Positions 50,552-59,459 of a DNA stretch of 64,000 nt are shown here, piece after piece; within the stretch, counting starts at the first letter, position 1, and every line of letters begins with the position of its first letter. The notes beneath the pieces are model-generated. The model saw only the letters and a list, made by a program, of their open reading frames with translations, was not told the DNA's origin and searched no databases. The translations under genes and the position numbers were made by a program. The stretch is from the NCBI RefSeq assembly GCF_043195105.1, contig NZ_JBAFWO010000004.1. One strand, 5' to 3'. The stretch is from NCEH01 sp002257205. Lineage in GTDB: Bacteria > Pseudomonadota > Alphaproteobacteria > Rhizobiales > Xanthobacteraceae.

Positions 50552-51385
50552 TCAGGCGGCCATCCAGCCGCCGTCTACCATCAGATTGATGCCGGTGACG
50601 AAGCGGGCATCGTCGCTGGCGAGATAAAGGGCCGCGTGGGCGACATCGTCCGGCACGCCGAATCGCGGCCAGGGCGTGCGGCTGCGGGCGCGGTCCAGAA
50701 CCTGCGGGTCCTGCAAGCGTCCGCCTTGGCCGGTGACGATCTTGCCCGGCGCCACCGCATTGCAGACGATGCCGTCTTCGGCGTAATCGGCCGCCACTTG
50801 GCGGGTCAGATAGGCGATGCCGGCCTTGGTGACGCCATACGCCAGGTCCTCTGGCGCCGCGATCATGCCGTGCTGGGAGGAGAGGTTGACGATGCGCCCG
50901 CGCACGTCTCCGTGCGTGTCCTGCCCGTTCGTATCCTCACGCGTATCCTGCGCCAGCATCTGCCGCACGGCGGCGCGGCAGCACAGGAACACGCCGGTGA
51001 GATTGACCGCGAGCATGCGGTTCCAGTCCTCTTCGGCCAGATCCGTCAGGCGACGCGGATGGCGGATGCAGGCGTTGTTCACCATCACGTCGAGGCGGCC
51101 GAAGCGGGCGACGGCGGCCTCCACCAGCGCCTCCACCTCATCGGCGCTGGAGACATCGGTGCGGTGGAACAGGCCGCTGCCGCCGTCCTGCGCGATCAGC
51201 GCGGCGGTGGGGACGCCGCCCTCGATCACGTCCTGCGTGACGTCGGCGATCACCACATGCGCCCCGTGGCGGGCGAACAGGCGGGCGATGGCGCGGCCGA
51301 TGCCGGATGCGCCGCCGGTGACGATGCAGACGCGTCCCGCAAGGCGCGGCGTCTCGACAGGCGGGATTTCTGTGGGTGCGGTCAT
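50552..51385 (-). CDS. SDR-family oxidoreductase
   Basis: A 277-residue classical SDR. VTGGASGIGRAIA cofactor motif, VMVNNAC (NNAG position with C), NLSS, and the active-site Y-x3-K in DLAYGVTKAG. A hydrophilic Asp/Thr-rich insertion (DTREDTNGQDTHGDV) interrupts the region after helix 4, apparently from short repeat expansion. Starts at 51385, overlapping the epimerase stop (ATGA). Last gene of the 55744-50552 importer operon. Confidence 0.88.
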   Translation of the reverse strand: MTAPTEIPPVETPRLAGRVCIVTGGASGIGRAIARLFARHGAHVVIADVTQDVIEGGVPTAALIAQDGGSGLFHRTDVSSADEVEALVEAAVARFGRLDVMVNNACIRHPRRLTDLAEEDWNRMLAVNLTGVFLCCRAAVRQMLAQDTREDTNGQDTHGDVRGRIVNLSSQHGMIAAPEDLAYGVTKAGIAYLTRQVAADYAEDGIVCNAVAPGKIVTGQGGRLQDPQVLDRARSRTPWPRFGVPDDVAHAALYLASDDARFVTGINLMVDGGWMAA

Positions 51386-52386
51386 GGCGCGGTCTCGCGG
51401 GTGAGCCAAGGGGCGCCGGTCGCCTCCCACCACGCCAGATAATCGTCGAGGGCGGCGGGCAGATCGTGACGCGGCGCAAATCCGGTGTCCGCGCGCAGCC
51501 GGGCATTGGCCATGGGCGCGCGGTCGTAAGGCATGTAGAGGTCCACGTTCCCGGCCTCGTCCGGCGCGGCGAAGCGCCATCTCAAATTCGGGCGGCGCAG
51601 GGCCAGGGCGCGGCAGAAATCCGCAAGCGACCATATGAACCCGGCGGAAAGATTATAGACGGCATGCGGCAGGCGCGGCGCGTCCATCAGGGCGAGGATC
51701 GCGGCGGCGGCATCGCGCCCGTAGAACCAGTCGCGCGGATGAGGGCGCGGCAAGATCACCTCTTCGCCCAGCGCGGCGCGGCGCAGCACCTGGAATGGCG
51801 CGCTCGGCGTGTCCCGCGCCGAGGTCGCATATTCCCACGGTCCAAAACAAGTCCCGAGGCGCCCGACCACGAGATCGAGGCCGCAGAGATCGGCAAGCCG
51901 CAGCGCAACCGCTTCTCCGGCCTGCTTGCTGATGCCGTAGAGACCTTCGGGCTGAAGCGATGTCGTCGCCTCGTCCAGCGGCGCGCCGTCCCGGCCGCTC
52001 GCGCCATAGGCCGAGCCGGACCCGAGATAGACGATGCGCCTGATGCCGGTGGCGGCCGCTGCCGCCATCGCCGAGGCGACGCCGCCCATGTTCACGTCGA
52101 TGACGGCGCGGGACGCGCTGCGTTCGCGCTGCGCATCCGCGGTCACCGCCGCCAATATGAGCAATCTGTTCGCGCCACTCGCGCCGAGCGCCGCTGTCAG
52201 GGCGGCCTCGTCTCGCGCATCGCCGGCGATCCATTGGAACCGGCCCGGCAGACGCCGGAACAGCGCATCGGCGATGGGTGGCGGCGCCGCGAGATCGTAG
52301 CCCACCACGCTTTCGCCGCGCGCCAGCAGCGCTTCGCACACCGTGAGGCCGATGAAGCCCGAACTGCCGGTGACGAATACGCTCAT
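51382..52386 (-). CDS. NAD-dependent epimerase/dehydratase
   Basis: A 334-residue extended SDR. VFVTGSSGFIGLTVCEALL, then YLGSGSAYG and the YGISKQAGE active site. The start at 52386 (MSVFVTG) places the Rossmann motif right at the N-terminus. It is 5 bp from the preceding racemase-fold gene and overlaps the SDR, implying one pathway. In similar operons such epimerase-like proteins act on sugar- or lactone-like acids; no substrate can be assigned. Confidence 0.88.
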   Translation of the reverse strand: MSVFVTGSSGFIGLTVCEALLARGESVVGYDLAAPPPIADALFRRLPGRFQWIAGDARDEAALTAALGASGANRLLILAAVTADAQRERSASRAVIDVNMGGVASAMAAAAATGIRRIVYLGSGSAYGASGRDGAPLDEATTSLQPEGLYGISKQAGEAVALRLADLCGLDLVVGRLGTCFGPWEYATSARDTPSAPFQVLRRAALGEEVILPRPHPRDWFYGRDAAAAILALMDAPRLPHAVYNLSAGFIWSLADFCRALALRRPNLRWRFAAPDEAGNVDLYMPYDRAPMANARLRADTGFAPRHDLPAALDDYLAWWEATGAPWLTRETAP

Positions 52387-52391
52387 CCGGC

Positions 52392-53120
52392 TCAGGCCAG
52401 GTCGCGGAACAGCGAGCCCCATCCGGTCACCCGGCTGGTATCGACGCCGGCCATGCGCAGGCTCTTCCAGACCACGGTGGCGATGGTGTCGTAGATCGGG
52501 ATGCCGAGCTCGCGTTCCAGTCCTTCCACCAAGGGGGCGGCGCGCAGATTGGTGCAGATGATTGTGATCGCCTGCGGCCCCTGCGCGGCCACCTCGCGGA
52601 TCATGCCGGAAATCTGGCCGCCGGTGACGGTGGAGAACGAAAAATTGTCCTGCAGCCCAAGATGCCGCTCGCCTTTGCAGGCATGGCCGAGGGCCGCGTA
52701 ATTGGTGAGGATCCGCCCCTGCACTTCGTCGAGATAGGGCGTGACGAAGCCGAGTTCACGCACGCCCTTGCGCTCCAGGATTTCATTCAGCGCCAGCATG
52801 GAGGTGGTGGCCTTGATGCCGGTGGCGGCGGTGATGCGTTCGCACAATCGCGCGTCGGCCTCGAAGCCGAGCCAGCCGGAGGAGGTGCCGTTCCAGGCGA
52901 TCACCTCCACCTTGGCGTGGGCCAGAAGCTCCGCGGCGCGCAGGATCTCGCCATCGTCGAACTGGGCCAGCGCCCGGTCGGAGAGCGCGATCTCGGTGAC
53001 CTTGAACCGCCCGAAATGGGCAGAGACCTCGGGCAGGCCCGCCACCATGGCCTGCGTCACCGGTTCCAGCACCGTGTTGGACGAGGGGGTGAGCATGCCG
53101 AGGAGAACGCGTTCACTCAT
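52392..53120 (-). CDS. Asp/Glu racemase-fold protein (maleate isomerase/arylmalonate decarboxylase group), single Cys
   Basis: A 242-residue protein beginning GMLTPSSNTVLEPVT, typical of the maleate cis-trans isomerase and arylmalonate decarboxylase (AMDase) group. The second catalytic Cys is kept (IICTNLRAAP); the first is replaced by Asn-Gly (AWNGTSSGWLG). AMDase likewise keeps only the second Cys. So decarboxylation or one-base chemistry is more likely than racemisation. Overlaps the ABC ATPase gene by 4 bp. Confidence 0.82.
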   Translation of the reverse strand: MSERVLLGMLTPSSNTVLEPVTQAMVAGLPEVSAHFGRFKVTEIALSDRALAQFDDGEILRAAELLAHAKVEVIAWNGTSSGWLGFEADARLCERITAATGIKATTSMLALNEILERKGVRELGFVTPYLDEVQGRILTNYAALGHACKGERHLGLQDNFSFSTVTGGQISGMIREVAAQGPQAITIICTNLRAAPLVEGLERELGIPIYDTIATVVWKSLRMAGVDTSRVTGWGSLFRDLA

Positions 53121-53917
53121 GATGGGTCCGCAGTCTGGAGGAGAGAGGGCGCCGCCGCCGGCTCGGGCCGCAGCAGATCGAGGATGTGGCGCTTCACGTC
53201 GTTGAAGCGCGGGCTGGTGATGTCGCGCGGACGCGGCAGATCGAGCGGGATGATCTCGGCGATGCGGCCCGGGCGGGCCGACATGACGGCCACATGGGTG
53301 CCGAGCGTGAGCGCCTCGTCGATGCCGTGGGTGACGAACACGATCGTGCCCTTGTGGCGCTCCCAGATGGAGATCAGCTCGTTCTGCATGTCCATGCGGG
53401 TCTGCTCGTCCAGCGCGCCGAACGGCTCATCCATCAGGATCACGGCCGGGTTCATCAGCAGCGCGCGGGCGATGCCGACGCGCTGGTTCATGCCGCCGGA
53501 GAGCTCGGCGGGGAAATGGTTCTCGAACCCGGTCAGCCCCACGAGGTCGATATAGCGCTGCGCCTCGTGGCGCCGCTGGGCCTTCTGGGCGCCGCGCAGC
53601 TTGAGGTGGAACGCCACGTTCTCCCACACCGGAAGCCAGGGCATGAGGTTCGGCTGCTGGAACACCACGCCCCGGTCGGCCCCGGGCGCGGCGATGATCT
53701 GGCCGTCCACCTTCACGGTGCCGGTCGTTGGCTTGTCGAAGCCGGCGATCATGTTGAGCAGGGTGGACTTGCCGCAGCCGCTCGGACCCAGCAGGCACAG
53801 CAATTCGTTGCGCTTGACCGAGAAGCTGACGTCGCTGAGCGCGGTGACGTCGGCCTTGCGCTTGGCGTCCTTGAAGACCTTGGATACGCCGGAGATTTCG
53901 ATGGTGGCCATGCTCAT
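53117..53917 (-). CDS. ABC transporter ATP-binding protein (TauB/SsuB-type)
   Basis: A 266-residue ATPase. GPSGCGKST Walker A, FQQPNLMPWLPVW Q-loop, LSGGMNQRVGIARAL signature, VILMDEPFGALD Walker B and FVTHGIDEAL are those of nitrate/sulfonate/taurine-type importers. Start at 53917 overlaps the permease stop (ATGA). Confidence 0.92.
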   Translation of the reverse strand: MSMATIEISGVSKVFKDAKRKADVTALSDVSFSVKRNELLCLLGPSGCGKSTLLNMIAGFDKPTTGTVKVDGQIIAAPGADRGVVFQQPNLMPWLPVWENVAFHLKLRGAQKAQRRHEAQRYIDLVGLTGFENHFPAELSGGMNQRVGIARALLMNPAVILMDEPFGALDEQTRMDMQNELISIWERHKGTIVFVTHGIDEALTLGTHVAVMSARPGRIAEIIPLDLPRPRDITSPRFNDVKRHILDLLRPEPAAAPSLLQTADPS

Positions 53918-54726
53918 CCCTCCACGCCCTGGAGGGTCGTGCCCTGCTGCCAGCGCAGCATGTGCCGGGCCACCGCCTGAATCATGAGATCGCTCAGGAA
54001 GCCGAGCAGGCCGATCGAGGCCATGGCGGCGATGACGATGTCGTAGCGCAGGAAATAATAGGAATCCCAGAGCACGTAGCCGACCCCGCTCTTCACCGCG
54101 ACCATTTCGGCGGTGACCGTGAGCATCCAGGCCGAGCCGACGCCAATGCGCAGGCCGGCGAAGATGGATGGCAGCGCCGCCGGCACGACGATGAAGCGCA
54201 GCAATTGGTGTTGGCCGCCGCCGACCATGGCGCCGGCGCGGATCAGATTGCGGTCGCAGGTCTTCACGCCATGGATGGTGTTGAGCAGAATTGGAAAGAA
54301 GGCGCCGAGGAACACCAGGAATATCGCCGGCTTGTCGGCGATGCCGAACCAGATGATGGCGAGCGGAATCCAAGACACCGGCGGGATCGGGCGCAGGGTC
54401 TGGAGCGTCGGTTCGATCAGCACCTCGATCAGGCGGGACCAGCCGATGGCGACCCCGAGCACCACGCCCATGGCGGTGGCGATGGCGAACCCGGCGGCGA
54501 CGCGCCAGAAGCTCGCCATCACGTCGAAAATCCAGCGGCCGCTATAGCTCTGCGTGTTGCCGTCGATGCCGAAGATCCAGTCCAGCCAGGCCCAGGCCAC
54601 CGCCGAGGGGGCCGGCAGCAGCGCCGGGGGCAGGGCGCCGGAGCGGGAAAAGGCTTCCCATCCGGCGAGGATCAGGACCGGAACGATGAAACGTTCCGGC
54701 CGGCCCCGTCTGAGAATGGCATGCAT
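53914..54726 (-). CDS. ABC transporter permease (TauC/SsuC-type)
   Basis: A 270-residue permease with six predicted helices and the coupling segment RAGAMVGGGQHQLLRFIVVPAALPSIFAGLRIG (positions 160-192), the EAA-like loop of SsuC proteins. Starts 10 bp after the binding-protein stop and overlaps the ATPase gene. Confidence 0.92.
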   Translation of the reverse strand: MHAILRRGRPERFIVPVLILAGWEAFSRSGALPPALLPAPSAVAWAWLDWIFGIDGNTQSYSGRWIFDVMASFWRVAAGFAIATAMGVVLGVAIGWSRLIEVLIEPTLQTLRPIPPVSWIPLAIIWFGIADKPAIFLVFLGAFFPILLNTIHGVKTCDRNLIRAGAMVGGGQHQLLRFIVVPAALPSIFAGLRIGVGSAWMLTVTAEMVAVKSGVGYVLWDSYYFLRYDIVIAAMASIGLLGFLSDLMIQAVARHMLRWQQGTTLQGVEG

Positions 54727-54736
54727 CCACCCGCCC

Positions 54737-55744
54737 TCAATAACCGAGTTCGGTCTTGGGCTTGCCGGTCACCGCCTCAAGGAAGCGATAGTCCATGTTC
54801 TTCTCCACCGCCGCCGTGACGTCGGTATTGATGTATTTGAGCTCCCGCATCATCGTCGCAATGGCGACCGCCGAGGACCGATACATCTTATAGTCGGGAT
54901 AAAGATTGCCCACGGCGCCTTCGGCGATCGCCTTGTCGAGGCCGGTCACCTTGCTGATGACATCCACCCACAATTGCTTGTCGCCTTCGATCTTGTCGTC
55001 GACCTTGACGATGGCGCGCACGGTCTCTTCAACCGCCTTGGGGTTCGCCGCGATCACGTCGGACCGCGTGACGATGAGATTGGTCAGCTTTCCGGCCGCT
55101 TGGTCATAGGGAAAGGTGAAGAATTTCGCGGCCTTGGCCTGGAGGATCTGGGTCGCGAACGGCTCGGTGGTGCAGATCAGCTCAACCTCGCTCCGGCGCA
55201 GCGCCTGGATATGGTCGGAGGGGTTGGGGATATTGATGAACTGAACGTCCTTGTTGACGTCGATGCCCTGCTTGGCGAAAGCGCCGCGCATGTGGATGTC
55301 TTGCGCATTGCCGCGCGAGGCCGCGATGCGGAACGGCTTGCCCTGCGCCTTATAGTCCGCGATCAGCTTCTTGAGCCCGGCCCAATCGTCCGCGGCGAGC
55401 GGCAGGTCGTTTTGAATGACGCAGGCCGAACCGCCGTTCACCTGGCCGGAGATGGCGACCACGTCGAAGCCCTTGTCGAGGGCGGTCGCATAATGAAGGT
55501 AGGTCACCTGCGCCACGTCGATGCTCTTGGAAATCAGCGCCGTGAGCACGTCATTGCCGGTGTTGAAGCCGATCACATCCAGCTTGATGCCCTTGGCATA
55601 GTCCGGGGTGAGGGTGAGCGGGGTGCAATGGGCGCACTTGGCGAAACCGAGCTTGATAATGGGCTCGGATTGGGCTGCCGCCGCCGATACCACACCGGCC
55701 GCAAGCGCCAGCGCAAGGGCGATGCGGGACAAAAATCTCTTCAT
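54737..55744 (-). CDS. ABC transporter substrate-binding protein (NMT1/TauA-like) with CxxC motif
   Basis: A 335-residue periplasmic protein with a Sec signal peptide (SRIALALALAAGVVSAAAA). The mature start IIKLGFAKCAHCTPLTLTP contains a CxxC not usual in this family, just where the first ligand loop is expected. GQVNGGSACVIQND has a third Cys. NMT1-like proteins bind sulfonates, pyrimidine precursors or small cyclic molecules; here the neighbours suggest an acidic or cyclic amide. ATG at 55744 follows GGAGCAAGGTC. Divergent from a GntR gene. Confidence 0.88.
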   Translation of the reverse strand: MKRFLSRIALALALAAGVVSAAAAQSEPIIKLGFAKCAHCTPLTLTPDYAKGIKLDVIGFNTGNDVLTALISKSIDVAQVTYLHYATALDKGFDVVAISGQVNGGSACVIQNDLPLAADDWAGLKKLIADYKAQGKPFRIAASRGNAQDIHMRGAFAKQGIDVNKDVQFINIPNPSDHIQALRRSEVELICTTEPFATQILQAKAAKFFTFPYDQAAGKLTNLIVTRSDVIAANPKAVEETVRAIVKVDDKIEGDKQLWVDVISKVTGLDKAIAEGAVGNLYPDYKMYRSSAVAIATMMRELKYINTDVTAAVEKNMDYRFLEAVTGKPKTELGY

Positions 55745-55831
55745 GACCTTGCTCCTCTGGAAGACCATTCGAGCCGATCGCCTTTCGCTGGGTGCTAGAA
55801 GCATTCGGTATGCAATATTGTTTTTTATTCG

Positions 55832-55847
55832 TATAATCATGGTTATA
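55832..55847. promoter_or_regulatory. Candidate operator in the ABC/GntR-3 divergent promoter
   Basis: TATAA-TCATGG-TTATA inverted repeat in an AT-rich island between the two diverging genes, 55-70 bp before the GntR ATG. A likely site for GntR-3. Confidence 0.35.
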
Positions 55848-55901
55848 AGTCATAATGCGATTGGCTTTAAAGCCGATTTTGTAGGCAGGAAGCGCAAAGA
55901 A

Positions 55902-56684
55902 ATGACAGAATCGGAGGCACCTTTCGAAAAGCCCGGCGCCGGCAAGGCCCGTCCGCGCGCTGCGGCACGCACCCGCTTCAAGCCGTCGCGGCTGAAGCTT
56001 TCGGCGAGCGATGCCAAGCAGCCGCTGAACACCGCTTCCCTGCACGACCAATTGGTGATGCGGCTGCGCGAGATGGTGCTCGACGGCGAATTGCGGCCTG
56101 GCAGTCCGCTGCCCGAGCGCATGCTGTGCGAGACCTTCGGCGTTTCCCGCACGCCGCTGCGCGAAGCGTTCAAGGTGCTGGCTTCGGAGGGTCTCATCGA
56201 GCTGCGGCCGCACCGCACGCCCATGGTGATGCCGCTCGACCGGGACGATATCGCGGCGGTGTTCGAGGTGGTGCTGGCGCTCGACCATCTGGCCGCCGGC
56301 CTCACCTGCGCCAGGGCCACGGCGGCGGAAATCGCTACTCTGGACGCGATGCATGCACGGCTCGTGGCGCATCACCACGCCGGCGCACGCGCGGAATACT
56401 TTCGGCAGAACCAGCAGATCCATGCCGAGATCGCCCGCCTCGCCGGCAATCCGGTGCTGTTGGCCACCTGGACCGCGCTCGCGGCAAAGATCTACCGCGC
56501 CCGCGCCCAGGCCAATTACGAGGCCGGCCGGTGGGACGAGTCGCTCCAGGAGCACGAGGGCTTCATGACGCTTCTGCGCAGCCGCGATGCGGAGCGTTTC
56601 GCCGCCGCCATCGCCGATCACACCCGCCGCACGCGCAAGGCGGTGCTCGCGGCCCTGGATCTGCTGGCGAAACAGCAAGCTTAG
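55902..56684 (+). CDS. FCD-domain GntR-family regulator (GntR-3)
   Basis: A 260-residue regulator. After a basic N-terminal tail of about 45 residues the HTH reads LCETFGVSRTPLREAFKVLASEG. The FCD domain has VFEVVLALDHLAAG, the NQQIHAEIARL segment and HEGFMTLLRSRD. ATG at 55902 is preferred; an in-frame ATG at 55839 lies inside the palindrome and would add 21 residues. Divergent from the NMT1-type ABC operon, which it probably controls, and possibly hydantoinase H3, whose gene faces it. Confidence 0.88.
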   Translation: MTESEAPFEKPGAGKARPRAAARTRFKPSRLKLSASDAKQPLNTASLHDQLVMRLREMVLDGELRPGSPLPERMLCETFGVSRTPLREAFKVLASEGLIELRPHRTPMVMPLDRDDIAAVFEVVLALDHLAAGLTCARATAAEIATLDAMHARLVAHHHAGARAEYFRQNQQIHAEIARLAGNPVLLATWTALAAKIYRARAQANYEAGRWDESLQEHEGFMTLLRSRDAERFAAAIADHTRRTRKAVLAALDLLAKQQA

Positions 56685-56692
56685 AGCACTTT

Positions 56693-56721
56693 CCGTTCAG
56701 ATGGCGATGCCACCTGAACGG
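56693..56721. terminator. Bidirectional terminator-like hairpin
   Basis: CCGTTCAG (56693-56700) pairs with CTGAACGG (56714-56721); inside, TGGC pairs with GCCA. Between converging GntR-3 (+) and H3 (-). Confidence 0.6.
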
Positions 56722-56740
56722 GCTGCGCGGCTTCCGGCCC

Positions 56741-58156
56741 TCAGGCCGGCGCCTTCGCATAGGGCGAGCGCGCGCGGGCGAGGTGGAGCCCATGCCCCTT
56801 CTCCCCCACCAATTCGCCCTCGCGCACGACGGTGCGGCCGCGCACCATGGTGAGCACAGGCCAGCCGGTGATCTGCCGGCCCTCATAGGGCGTGTAATCG
56901 GCGCCATCCCGCACCAGATCGTGGGTGAGCGTCAGCTTCCGCGCCGGGTCCCAGATGGCGATGTCCGCATCGGATCCGACCGCGATGGTGCCCTTGCGGG
57001 GATAGAGGCCATAGGTCTTGGCGGGATTTGCGGCGGTGAGCGCGACGAACCGCTCGATATCGATCCGCCCGGTCATCACGCCCTCCGAGAACAGGATCGG
57101 CAGGCGCGCGCCGACGCCGGGTATGCCGTTGGGCACCCAGCGGAAACTGGTGCGGCCCTTGGGGGTGAGCTTGCCCTGCGGATCATCGTAGCGGAAGGCG
57201 CAATGGTCCGAGGAAAAGATGTTGAACACGCCCGTGCGCAACCCCTCCCAGCATGCTTCCTGGCTCGCCACGTCACGCGGCGGCGGCGAGCAGACATATT
57301 TCGCCCCCTCCATGCCGAGCCCGTCGAGATCCCGTTCGGTGAGCACCAGATATTGGGGGCAGGTCTCGCCCAGCACGGTCAGCCCCTTCTGCTGCGCCCA
57401 GCGGATCTGCTCCATGGATTCCCGGTTGGACACGTGGACGATCATCACCGGCACATCGACCAGTTCCGCCAGCGAGATAGCGCGGTGGGTGGCCTCGCGC
57501 TCCACCGCGATCGGCCGCGAGGTGGCGTGGAAGCGCGGCGCGGTCCGCCCCGCCTTCTCCAATTGCTCGGTCATGAAACGGATGGCGTCGTAATTCTCGG
57601 CGTGCACCATCACCAGCGCGCCAGTCGCGCGCGCCACCGCCATGACGTCGAGGATCTCGCGGTCGTTCAGCGCCAGCCCCTCATAGGTCATGAAGATCTT
57701 GAACGAGGTGTAGCCGTCCTCAACCAGGGCCGGCAGTTCCTGGCCCAGCACCTGGTCGGTAGGGTCCGATATGATGAGGTGGAACGAAACGTCCACATGG
57801 CAGGCGCCGTCCGCCTTGGCATGATAGGCGCTCAGCGCGGCCCGCAGGGATTGGCCTTTCTCCTGCAGGCAGAAGGGCATGACGGTGGTGGTGCCGCCGA
57901 GCGCGGCGGATCTTGTGCCGGTCTCGAAATCATCCGCCATCACGATTCCCTCGCCCGAGGGCTGGGAAAAATGCACATGGGCATCGACCCCGCCGGGCAG
58001 CACCCATTTGCCGGTGGCATCGATGATTTCGGCCGCGTCCGCGAATCCCTGGCCGAGCGCGACCACGCGCCCGCCGCTGATGGCGACGTCGCATGCGATG
58101 CGGTCGCCCGCCGTGATCACCGTGCCGCCGCGTATGACGGTGTCGAACTGCGCCAT
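56741..58156 (-). CDS. Hydantoinase/dihydropyrimidinase-type amidohydrolase (H3)
   Basis: A 471-residue cyclic amidohydrolase, the closest of the three to classical D-hydantoinase/dihydropyrimidinase. GGVDAHVHFSQ, carboxylated Lys in TSFKIFMTYEG, MVHAENYDAI, MIVHVSN and FSSDHCAFRY are complete. Monocistronic in appearance, with GAGG upstream of ATG 58156. It may work on the ligand of the adjacent importer. Its position between an importer and a folate one-carbon block makes N-methylated hydantoins an attractive but unproven substrate. Confidence 0.9.
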   Translation of the reverse strand: MAQFDTVIRGGTVITAGDRIACDVAISGGRVVALGQGFADAAEIIDATGKWVLPGGVDAHVHFSQPSGEGIVMADDFETGTRSAALGGTTTVMPFCLQEKGQSLRAALSAYHAKADGACHVDVSFHLIISDPTDQVLGQELPALVEDGYTSFKIFMTYEGLALNDREILDVMAVARATGALVMVHAENYDAIRFMTEQLEKAGRTAPRFHATSRPIAVEREATHRAISLAELVDVPVMIVHVSNRESMEQIRWAQQKGLTVLGETCPQYLVLTERDLDGLGMEGAKYVCSPPPRDVASQEACWEGLRTGVFNIFSSDHCAFRYDDPQGKLTPKGRTSFRWVPNGIPGVGARLPILFSEGVMTGRIDIERFVALTAANPAKTYGLYPRKGTIAVGSDADIAIWDPARKLTLTHDLVRDGADYTPYEGRQITGWPVLTMVRGRTVVREGELVGEKGHGLHLARARSPYAKAPA

Positions 58157-58529
58157 GGGAGAGGGCCTCCTTGCTTATGAGGACTTTCGTGTGGGCATCC
58201 AGGGCGCGCAGGCGTGCCCTGCGCGCGGATGGCCGCCTTCAACCTCCGGCGCGCCATCTCCCGCACCTAAGCAAGATCAGGACCACATCACGCGCCCGCG
58301 CCTCGCCCCGGACGGGCGTCCGCGCCGTCGGGCTCGAAGGTCGCCCGAGATCGGCGAGCAGCCGGTCCATGCGCTCCAGCGAAGAGTCGATCGCCTTTGG
58401 ATGCGGATGCGCAAGGTGCTCCAGCAGGATCGAGATATCCGGCGCGCTGGTTCGCGCGCACGCGGCGACCTGCGGATCGCTCAGCGCGGAAAATCCGGCG
58501 TCGACATGCATGATGGCTGCCTTGCCATG
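58157..58529. other. Region between H3 and folD, mostly occupied by folC remnant
   Basis: Besides the folC fragment, 58157-58238 shows nothing recognisable. Confidence 0.5.
58239..58511 (-). pseudogene. Truncated FolC (folylpolyglutamate synthase) N-terminus
   Basis: A 90-codon frame just after folD on the same strand. Residues about 27-58 (ILLEHLAHPHPKAIDSSLERMDRLLADLGRP) match the start of FolC, where H-P-K-x-I-D-L-S-L-x-R-x-x-R-L-L precedes the ATP loop. The similarity ends before the essential GTNGKGST, and the rest is unrelated Arg-rich sequence. I read it as a deletion remnant of a folC that once completed a folate set with folD and purU. Confidence 0.55.
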
Positions 58530-59426
58530 TCAGGCGGAGAGCGCCGCGGAAATCTCCGCGGGACCCGCGAGCGCCTCGGCGCAGCGTACGGTGTTCTCCA
58601 TCAGTGCCGCGACGGTCATCGGCCCCACCCCGCCGGGAACGGGCGTGATCGCGCCGGCCACCGGCGCCACTTCGTCGAACGCCACATCGCCGACGATCAC
58701 GGAACCGGTCGCGGTCGCCACGCGGTTGATGCCGACATCGATGACGATCGCCCCCGGCTTCACCCAATCGCGGCGCACCAGGCCGGCACGGCCGACGGCG
58801 ACGAGCAATATGTCCGCCGCGCGGCAGTGACCGGGTATGTCGCGGCTGTCCCTGTGGACGATGGTCACCGAGCAACCGGCGTTCAGCAGGACCTGCGCTG
58901 CGGGGCGCCCGACGATGGTCGATCGGCCGATCACCACGGCATCGAGCCCGGTCAGGTCCGGGCGCACCGTCTCGATCAGCCGCAGGCAGCCCAGCGGCGT
59001 GCACGGCACCAGTCCGGTCGACTGGCCGGTGGCCAGCAGGCCGGCATTGAGGGGGTGGAAGCCATCGACATCCTTGGCCGGATGGATGCGGTCCAGCACC
59101 CGCGCCGTCGAGATATGCGGCGGCAGCGGCAGTTGAACGAGGATGCCGTCCACCTCGGGGTCTTCATTGAGCTGGTCCAGCAGCCGCAGCACGGCGGCCT
59201 CGGTAATCGAGGCCGGCAACGGGTGCTTGAAGGAGGCCAGTCCCGCCTCGGCCGCGCGGCGGGTTTTCGCCCCGACATAGACCGCGCTGGCCGGATCCTC
59301 GCCGATCAGAACGACGGCCAGCCCCGGCTTCCGCCCGACACGCCGGGTGAAAGCCGACGCCTGTTCCTTCACCTTTTCCACGAGACGCGTTGCTTCCGCA
59401 CGCCCGTCGATGATCCTGGTGGTCAT
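58530..59426 (-). CDS. folD: Bifunctional methylene-THF dehydrogenase / methenyl-THF cyclohydrolase
   Basis: A 298-residue FolD. The catalytic region YVGAKTRRAAEAGL carries the Y-x3-K motif, VDGILVQLPLPPHI and DVDGFHPLNAG are signature segments, and GRSTIVGRPAAQVLL and PVPGGVGPMTVA belong to the NADP domain. It converts methylene-THF to methenyl- and formyl-THF. It lies 33 bp after purU on the minus strand, divergent from a THF methyltransferase, which supports a dedicated C1 oxidation route. Confidence 0.93.
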   Translation of the reverse strand: MTTRIIDGRAEATRLVEKVKEQASAFTRRVGRKPGLAVVLIGEDPASAVYVGAKTRRAAEAGLASFKHPLPASITEAAVLRLLDQLNEDPEVDGILVQLPLPPHISTARVLDRIHPAKDVDGFHPLNAGLLATGQSTGLVPCTPLGCLRLIETVRPDLTGLDAVVIGRSTIVGRPAAQVLLNAGCSVTIVHRDSRDIPGHCRAADILLVAVGRAGLVRRDWVKPGAIVIDVGINRVATATGSVIVGDVAFDEVAPVAGAITPVPGGVGPMTVAALMENTVRCAEALAGPAEISAALSA

Positions 59427-59459
59427 GTCTTTAGCCCTCGTGCCGTCCGGCGGGTGGGA

